Assembly: GCF_030209175.1 (NCBI RefSeq)
Contig: NZ_JARVSM010000001.1
Span: 744,001 to 808,000, forward strand
Origin: Pseudomonas sp. efr-133-TYG-5
GTDB taxonomy: Bacteria > Pseudomonadota > Gammaproteobacteria > Pseudomonadales > Pseudomonadaceae
Direction: 5' to 3'
DNA length: 64,000 bases
The notes under the pieces were generated by a model. That model saw nothing but the letters and a program-made list of their open reading frames with translations. It ran no database searches and had not been told where the DNA came from. Below are positions 58,910-64,000 of the stretch, one piece after another (position 1 is the stretch's first letter; the number at the start of each line of letters is the position of its first letter). The position numbers and the translations under genes are program-made.

Positions 58910-59656
58910 TCACGCCCCTTTTTGCCGGTCGATCCGCAGGCGGTACTGGAACGCATCGCCACGGTAGTAAAGGTGTTCGAAGTCCAGCGGCTGGCCGTGG
59001 GCGTCGTGGGTCAGGCGCTCGATGCGCATGATCGGCGAGCCGGCCTCGACGTTCAGCGCCTGGGTCAGGTCGCTGTCGGCCAACACCGCGTCGATGGCCA
59101 GGTCGGCGTGGCCGAGGGCGATGGCGCAGTCGTTTTCCAGGATCAGGAAGATGTCGCGGGTGACCAGGTCGGCCTTCTCCAGGCGCTCGCCGATAGCTTT
59201 GGGCAGGTAGGTGATTTCCAGCGAGATCGGCTCGCGGTTGATCAGCCGTACGCGTTTGATTTGCGCGACGATTTCGCCTTCGGCCACTTGCAGGCGTTCG
59301 GCGACACGCTTGTCGGCGGGGATGAATTTGAAGCTGCGCAGGCGGTTGATCACCTCGTAGCCGCGCCCGGTCATGGACTCGGCGAGGCCTTGCAGGCTGC
59401 TGACGTTCTGAAAGGTTTTCGGCTTGGCGACGAAGGTGCCCTTGCCGTGGATCTTGAAGATCAGCCCTTCTTTCTGCAGATCGCCCAGTGCCTGACGCAC
59501 GGTGATGCGGCTGACTTTGAACAGCGCACCGAGTTCGCTTTCGGAGGGCATCTGGCTGTCTTGCGGGTATTCGCCGTCGAGGATGCGCGCACGCAGTACA
59601 TCGCGCAATTGCGTGTGCAGCGGCACGCTGCTCAGGGATAGAACGTTATCGGTCAT
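58910..59656 (-). CDS. GntR-family regulator with UTRA domain
   Basis: The 248-residue protein has an N-terminal winged helix (PSESELGALFKVSRITVRQA then LGDLQKEGLIFKIHGKGTFV) and a C-terminal UTRA ligand domain, of the HutC subfamily. Its gene leads the flavoprotein array with one base between it and the flavoprotein start, so it likely controls the operon. Just upstream are several GTTAT(A/G)AC repeats (59670-59709) that make good autoregulatory operators. The effector is probably the transported compound or a product. Confidence 0.92.
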   Translation of the reverse strand: MTDNVLSLSSVPLHTQLRDVLRARILDGEYPQDSQMPSESELGALFKVSRITVRQALGDLQKEGLIFKIHGKGTFVAKPKTFQNVSSLQGLAESMTGRGYEVINRLRSFKFIPADKRVAERLQVAEGEIVAQIKRVRLINREPISLEITYLPKAIGERLEKADLVTRDIFLILENDCAIALGHADLAIDAVLADSDLTQALNVEAGSPIMRIERLTHDAHGQPLDFEHLYYRGDAFQYRLRIDRQKGA

Positions 59657-59669
59657 CGCGGGATCACTT

Positions 59670-59709
59670 GTTATAACGAGTTATGACGTGATCTTAGAGA
59701 CGTTATGAC
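59670..59709. promoter_or_regulatory. Repeated GTTAT(A/G)AC operator array before the GntR-led operon
   Basis: GTTATAAC (59670-59677) is palindromic; GTTATGAC occurs at 59680-59687 and again at 59702-59709, and a related GCATAAC at 59732-59738. All sit 14 to 80 bases upstream of the regulator start, where a UTRA-type GntR protein would bind. Support is from repetition and position. Confidence 0.6.
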
Positions 59710-59768
59710 AAGCTTGAGAAATATTGTTTGGGCATAACCTTAGATGCGCTTGTGCAAGCACAACGACT

Positions 59769-60734
59769 TCAGCGCCGGAGAATCTGGTCCATCACCCAAT
59801 CGGTCTTCAGCGCCTGCTCGGCCAGTGCTGGATGCTGCGATTCACCGCGGATATGCGCGTTGATGCCTTGCACGTGGTGCCACTGGATATGCTCGTGATG
59901 GGGGATCTGCAGGCTGAGGTGTTCATCGGCGTGCAGCTCGACCGGATGCTCGTCGAATACGGAAAAGCGGATGCGCCCCTGGCTGCCGATGATTTCGACG
60001 CGATCCTCGCGGCGATCGGCGACAAAGCTCCAGCAGCCCATGCCCAGCGCCCCGCTGGCAAAGCGCCAACTGGCGCTGACCGCATCCTCCGCCGCGTACA
60101 ACCCGGCCTGACGCGCGGTGAAGCCGGCGACTTCGACGATGTCGCCGAGCAGGTACTGGAACAGGTCAAGACCATGGCTGGCCAGATCGGCAAAGTAGCC
60201 GCCACCGGCCACCGCCGGATCGGTGCGCCAGTTGGCGCTCCCGCTCAGGTCCAGTGGCGACGGCGCTTTGGTCAACGTCCAGCTCAGGTGCCGCACCTCG
60301 CCGATGCGCCCCTGCTCCAGCCATTGCCGCACCTGTTGGAAACGCGGCAGCGAACGCCGGTAGTAGGACACGAACAGATGCAGGCCGGCAGCGGCGAACA
60401 CTTGCTGCATTTCCCGGCTTTGCCCGGCATGGAGCGCCATGGGCTTTTCCACGCAGCAATGCTTGCCGGCGGCGGCGACTTTCAGGCTGTAGGCGTGGTG
60501 CGTGTCGGGTGGCGTGGCGATGTACACCGCATCCACCTCGGGATCGGCGAGCAGCGCATCGACATCGGTGTAGAACCGCGCAATGCCGTGTCGTGTCGCG
60601 TAATCGCTGACCGCTTCGCGGCGCCGCCCCATCACCGCCACCAGCGCCGAGCCGGGTACCTTGTAGAAGGCCGGCCCGCTCTTGCGCTCGGTGACGCTGC
60701 CGCACCCGATCATGCCCCAACGCACAACGTCCAT
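59769..60734 (-). CDS. Gfo/Idh/MocA-family oxidoreductase
   Basis: The 321-residue protein begins with a Rossmann NAD(P)-binding segment (VVRWGMIGCGSVTERKSGPA), has the family EKPMAL motif (CVEKPMALHAGQSREM) and a substrate-binding C-terminal domain. Members oxidise sugar or inositol-like alcohols with NAD(P). It lies nine bases after the Dyp peroxidase gene on the same strand and is probably translated from the same mRNA; a GAGGAACG ribosome-binding site precedes the ATG. The substrate is unknown. Confidence 0.88.
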   Translation of the reverse strand: MDVVRWGMIGCGSVTERKSGPAFYKVPGSALVAVMGRRREAVSDYATRHGIARFYTDVDALLADPEVDAVYIATPPDTHHAYSLKVAAAGKHCCVEKPMALHAGQSREMQQVFAAAGLHLFVSYYRRSLPRFQQVRQWLEQGRIGEVRHLSWTLTKAPSPLDLSGSANWRTDPAVAGGGYFADLASHGLDLFQYLLGDIVEVAGFTARQAGLYAAEDAVSASWRFASGALGMGCWSFVADRREDRVEIIGSQGRIRFSVFDEHPVELHADEHLSLQIPHHEHIQWHHVQGINAHIRGESQHPALAEQALKTDWVMDQILRR

Positions 60735-60743
60735 GGTCGTTCC

Positions 60744-61631
60744 TCAGCCGATGCGCAGTGCGCGCAGATCGAGGTGGCCGTCCTTGAGCGGCGGGCACCA
60801 GTAGTAGCCGCCGGTGATCGGCCGGCTGATGCGGTACAGGCCATCGACGATGCCGTCTTCCAGCCCGCTCATGCGCCGCAGTTGCGCTTCGAACGCGTCG
60901 AGGGAGAAGCCGAACGCGAGGAACATCAGGCCGGCACGCTCGCCTTCGATCCACGGCATCGAGCGCCGGACGACGAACGCCTCGGGGGCGAAGCTTTCCT
61001 GGGCGGTGCGCTTGACGTGAGCAGAAACCGGAGCGTCATCGATCTCTTCGTTGTCGCTCAGGCGCCGGCCCATGATGTTGTCCTTGTCTGCGGCGGACAA
61101 GGCATGGAAGCCCTTGAGGTCGTGCTGCCATTGCTGGATCGCGGCGAAGCTGCCGCCCACCAGACCTTCGGCGCCCTCGCCGAGCAACGCCGCGGCCATC
61201 GCGGCCTCATCGTGGGGGTTTTCGGTGCCGTCTTCATAACCGGTGAGGTCGTGGCCGTCCTTGTGGCGGAACGTTTCGTTCATCTGCACCAGGCGCAGGG
61301 CCGGCGCCAGCGCCGCTTCCACAGCAGTGCTGCGGTTGAGCAACTCGCCCCGGTCGACACCGTGCAGCCAGATCCACAGCGCGTGTTGGGTCGACGGGTT
61401 TTCCACACCCACCCCGCTCAGCGCCGGAAAACTGCGCAGCCCCGCGACTTGCACATTCATCGCCTTGACCAGGGATTCACCCAAACCGACCACCGCCGAC
61501 TTGCCGTCCACCAGATTCATCAGGTTGTCGAACGCCTGCGGCAGAGCTTCAACCGACTGCAGGGCGAAAAACAGGTGACGTGCTTGTGGCGGAACAGGGG
61601 TGGCGAGAATGCCCGGCTGGTAGTAACTCAT
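60744..61631 (-). CDS. Dyp-type heme peroxidase
   Basis: This 295-residue enzyme has the Dyp signature GYEDGTENP, with catalytic Asp134, and a proximal heme ligand His205 in DAPVSAHVKRTA. It uses peroxide to oxidise bulky aromatic compounds. The start is the ATG at 61629-61631 (MSYYQPGIL) with AAGGAG upstream; a longer frame from 61676 adds 15 residues unlike the family. No twin-arginine signal is present, so it is cytoplasmic. It lies upstream of the oxidoreductase gene in one operon. Confidence 0.92.
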   Translation of the reverse strand: MSYYQPGILATPVPPQARHLFFALQSVEALPQAFDNLMNLVDGKSAVVGLGESLVKAMNVQVAGLRSFPALSGVGVENPSTQHALWIWLHGVDRGELLNRSTAVEAALAPALRLVQMNETFRHKDGHDLTGYEDGTENPHDEAAMAAALLGEGAEGLVGGSFAAIQQWQHDLKGFHALSAADKDNIMGRRLSDNEEIDDAPVSAHVKRTAQESFAPEAFVVRRSMPWIEGERAGLMFLAFGFSLDAFEAQLRRMSGLEDGIVDGLYRISRPITGGYYWCPPLKDGHLDLRALRIG

Positions 61632-61703
61632 GTGAACTCCTTGGGAAAGTGCGCGGAGTTTACCTGTAGCCAGCATTTTTGTGTGGGCTTCAATGACCGC
61701 AAA

Positions 61704-61724
61704 AGCCCCTCGCTGTGAGGGGCT
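61704..61724 (-). terminator. Rho-independent terminator of the AraC regulator gene
   Basis: An eight-base-pair stem (AGCCCCTC and GAGGGGCT) with a five-base loop is followed on the minus strand by TTTT (from 61701-61704), just downstream of the regulator stop. Confidence 0.85.
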
Positions 61725-61735
61725 GCAGTTCTCAG

Positions 61736-62785
61736 TCAGGCCGCGGAGCCCTCATTGCGCCACGCGCTCGGGCTCATCCCCGTCCAGCGTTTGAACGCCC
61801 GGCGAAAGCTGCGCACATCGCTGTAGCCGACTTCCTCGGTGATGCGCTCGATGGGCATGTCCGGGTTGGCCAGCAGGCTCATCGTCCGCGCCTGACGCAC
61901 TTGCTCCAGCAGCGCTTCGAAAGTCAGTGCATGTTCGGTCAGGCGCCGGCGCAGGGTGCGGCTGCTCATGTTCAGGTCACCGGCAATCTTCTCGATGTGG
62001 CTGCCGCGACTCAGGTCCCGGGCAATCGCCCGCTCGACGGCCTGGATCAGGTCCAGCTTCTGATGCACCTGCGCCGCTTCCAGCTCAAGCAGTTTGACGG
62101 CCTGGCGCAACGCCAGGGAATGGTGATTGGGCAGGTTCACGTCCAGCCATTGCACATCGATCAACATGCGATTGTGCAGGCAGCCGAAACGCACGTCCGG
62201 GCCAAGCAGACGTTGATATTCCGTCAGGTAATCCGGCGCCGCATGGACGAACTCGACGGCAATCGGCTTGAACGCGTTGCCCACCAGCGCCCGGCCATAC
62301 ACCAGCAGGCTGGCGAAAAACTCCTCCACCGCAAACACCTGCACTTCGGCGAACGGCAAGCGGCACTCGACGTCGACGTGCACCTGCCCAGCCACGACAT
62401 CGACGCTCGACACCACGATCCCGCCCGAGGTGTGCTGGTGGCGAATGCCCAGGGCGAACGCATCGCGCAGGTTCTTGCACAGCGACAGCACATGGCCAAG
62501 CAGGCCCAGGGTGCCCAGCACGTTCTGCGCACCGACCCACAACCCCAGCCCCTGATTGGGCAAGGCCTTGAGCGCACGTTGAATCATTGCCACGGCCTGG
62601 CGATAGGAAATCCGCTGGGCCGGATCCTGCAGGTCGTCGCAGGTAAAGCCCAGGCCACGGCACAGGCTCTCCGGCTCGACGCCCTTGTTGGCGGCGACTT
62701 CGGCCAGGGTTTGCAGGAGGAACGGCGACACCAGCGCCAGTTCGTAGGTGGGGTCGTGAATTTTTGCGTTCATGGGGCTGGACAT
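61736..62785 (-). CDS. AraC-family regulator, probable SphR orthologue
   Basis: The 349-residue protein has a long N-terminal ligand domain of the type seen in SphR and OruR-like regulators and a C-terminal two-helix-turn-helix AraC domain (IEKIAGDLNMSSRTLRRRLT and ERITEEVGYSDVRSFRRAFK). It is divergent from a SphA-like outer membrane gene over a 198-base gap, the same pairing as the P. aeruginosa sphingosine-responsive sphR-sphA pair. The start could be the ATG at 62785 or 62773; neither has a strong ribosome-binding site. Confidence 0.8.
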   Translation of the reverse strand: MSSPMNAKIHDPTYELALVSPFLLQTLAEVAANKGVEPESLCRGLGFTCDDLQDPAQRISYRQAVAMIQRALKALPNQGLGLWVGAQNVLGTLGLLGHVLSLCKNLRDAFALGIRHQHTSGGIVVSSVDVVAGQVHVDVECRLPFAEVQVFAVEEFFASLLVYGRALVGNAFKPIAVEFVHAAPDYLTEYQRLLGPDVRFGCLHNRMLIDVQWLDVNLPNHHSLALRQAVKLLELEAAQVHQKLDLIQAVERAIARDLSRGSHIEKIAGDLNMSSRTLRRRLTEHALTFEALLEQVRQARTMSLLANPDMPIERITEEVGYSDVRSFRRAFKRWTGMSPSAWRNEGSAA

Positions 62786-62983
62786 TCCGGATCACGCTGA
62801 ATTGTTATTTTTGTAACCGGTTATGTCGAAAGAAGTTAGCACAGGGTCGGCGGGCTGTCCGCAGAAGTCCCCCTACGTGTCCGCCAATACCCTGCCCCGG
62901 CGGGCGCCAAGGGCTTATTTCTATGGTGCCGGACGCCCTGCGTGCCGGCGGTGCGGTCAACCACAATAATAATGAGGACGGAC

Positions 62984-63931
62984 ATGATCCCCCATCGCGC
63001 GACTTCCCCACTGCGCCTCGCCCTGCTCCTGGCAGCCGGCGGCGCTACCCTGCCCGCCCTGGCCACCGAGGCCGGCGTCGACAACATCGGCCCCGGCACC
63101 GACGGCTTCTTCATGCTGCCGCTGGAGGTCGACAGCCTTCCGCAGAACATGGTCGCGTTCAACGTCTACTACAACCACTACAAGTCGACGAAACTCAACA
63201 TCAGCTCGTTGGGCGGCAAAGTGCCGAATGTCGAAATCGAATCCACCGCCGTCATCCCGCGCATCGATTACCTGAGCCCGGTGCGGATCTTCGGCGGCCG
63301 CCTGGCCGGCTACATCGCCCAGCCGTGGCTGAAGCAGGAAGTCTCGGTGTTCGGCCTCAGCGACACCCGCGAAGGCATGGGTGACACCACCATCGCGCCG
63401 ATCATCCTGTGGGACATGGGCAAGAACCTGACCCTCGGCGCCGCCGTGGAAATCACCGTACCCACCGGTGAATACAGCGTCGATCGCCTGGCCAACACCA
63501 GCAACAACTTCTACACCTACAAGCCGCTGTTCTCCTTCACCTGGTTGCCCACGGACAAGACCGAGGTGTCGATGAAGACCACCTACAGCTTCAACGAGAA
63601 GAACAAGGACACCGACTACAAGTCGGGGCAGATCTTCCACTTCGATTACTCGGCCAGCTACAGGATCACCGATGACCTGATGCTCGGCCTCAACGGCTAC
63701 TACCTCAAGCAGACCACCGACGACAGACAGTTCGGCCATACCGTGCAGTTCGCCGGCGAAGACGTCAACGACGGTGTGCGCGGCAAGGTGTTCGCCATCG
63801 GTCCGGCGCTGCACTTCACCTTTCTCAAATACGCCAGCGCGGAGATTCGCTGGGCCAAGGAGTTCGACGTCGAGAACCGCCCGGAAGGCGAAATGCTCTG
63901 GGCCAAAGTGAGCATCCCCTACGCCTTCTGA
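62984..63931 (+). CDS. SphA-like outer membrane protein (MetA-pathway of phenol degradation family)
   Basis: The 315-residue protein has a signal peptide (cleavage near LPALA-TE) and a beta-barrel body of alternating hydrophobic strands, ending in the C-terminal aromatic VSIPYAF typical of outer membrane proteins. It belongs to the family once named for phenol meta-pathway proteins, which includes SphA, induced by sphingosine through SphR in P. aeruginosa. The ATG at 62984 follows AGGA at a good distance. The divergent AraC gene is its likely activator. A hairpin follows at 63937-63968. Confidence 0.85.
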   Translation: MIPHRATSPLRLALLLAAGGATLPALATEAGVDNIGPGTDGFFMLPLEVDSLPQNMVAFNVYYNHYKSTKLNISSLGGKVPNVEIESTAVIPRIDYLSPVRIFGGRLAGYIAQPWLKQEVSVFGLSDTREGMGDTTIAPIILWDMGKNLTLGAAVEITVPTGEYSVDRLANTSNNFYTYKPLFSFTWLPTDKTEVSMKTTYSFNEKNKDTDYKSGQIFHFDYSASYRITDDLMLGLNGYYLKQTTDDRQFGHTVQFAGEDVNDGVRGKVFAIGPALHFTFLKYASAEIRWAKEFDVENRPEGEMLWAKVSIPYAF

Positions 63932-63936
63932 GCGTG

Positions 63937-63968
63937 GCGCAGCCCCCGTACGTCACGGGGTGCTGCGC
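63937..63968 (+). terminator. Hairpin after the sphA-like gene
   Basis: Arms GCGCAGC-CCCCGT (63937-63949) and ACGGGG-T-GCTGCGC (63955-63968) give a 13-pair stem with a one-base bulge, six bases after the stop codon. The T-tract is weak. Confidence 0.65.
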
Positions 63969-64000
63969 TGATGGCGGAAAGTTTTCCTCGACGCCCGGCC

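Overview
The window is chromosomal DNA from a Pseudomonas, most likely of the P. fluorescens group. The evidence is the GC-rich, gene-dense coding style, the REP-type palindromes built around GTGGGAGC(T/G), and a Pseudomonas gene neighbourhood (nfuA, cti, metH, cysI with a DUF934 gene, sohB). All genes were read from translation and context. No rRNA, tRNA, CRISPR array, insertion sequence or phage gene was seen, and no gap between genes exceeds 300 bases.

Layout. 1-3750 holds the 5' part of nfuA, an acyltransferase and the cis/trans fatty acid isomerase cti, all on the minus strand. 3906-7616 is cobalamin-dependent methionine synthase. 7695-22011 is a core sulfur-assimilation segment (sulfite reductase plus DUF934 protein) bracketed by two giant paralogous dermonecrotic-toxin-like leucine-rich-repeat proteins on the minus strand. 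One lacks any C-terminal ligase domain; the other has a NEL-like domain without a single cysteine. 22209-29829 holds sohB, a phosphatase/SCP2 pair, a HoxX-like protein with a LysR regulator, and an operon of a fatty acid hydroxylase-SRPBCC fusion with a strictosidine-synthase-like protein. 29895-36407 has small stress-type or unknown proteins, a short UvrA and a hybrid histidine kinase.

36540-44749 is a catabolic island: a GntR/FCD regulator divergent from a complete polyamine-type ABC importer, two amidohydrolases and a flavin reductase-like protein. 44806-50537 is the lexA2-imuA-imuB-imuC damage-inducible mutagenesis operon, with a LexA2-type operator lying over the lexA2 ribosome-binding site and start. 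50704-52362 is a lipid A phosphoethanolamine transferase.

52289-59656 is the most unusual region: a minus-strand array of a GntR/UTRA regulator, an AprA-like flavoprotein, a minimal AprB-like ferredoxin, a sulfonate/nitrate-type ABC importer, a HEAT-repeat protein and a DUF971 protein. The genes are very tightly coupled except for one 237-base gap that holds a REP pair. I read it as an uncharacterised uptake-plus-redox system. The right end carries a Gfo/Idh/MocA oxidoreductase with a Dyp peroxidase, and an AraC regulator divergent from a SphA-like outer membrane protein, the arrangement known for sphingosine response in P. aeruginosa.
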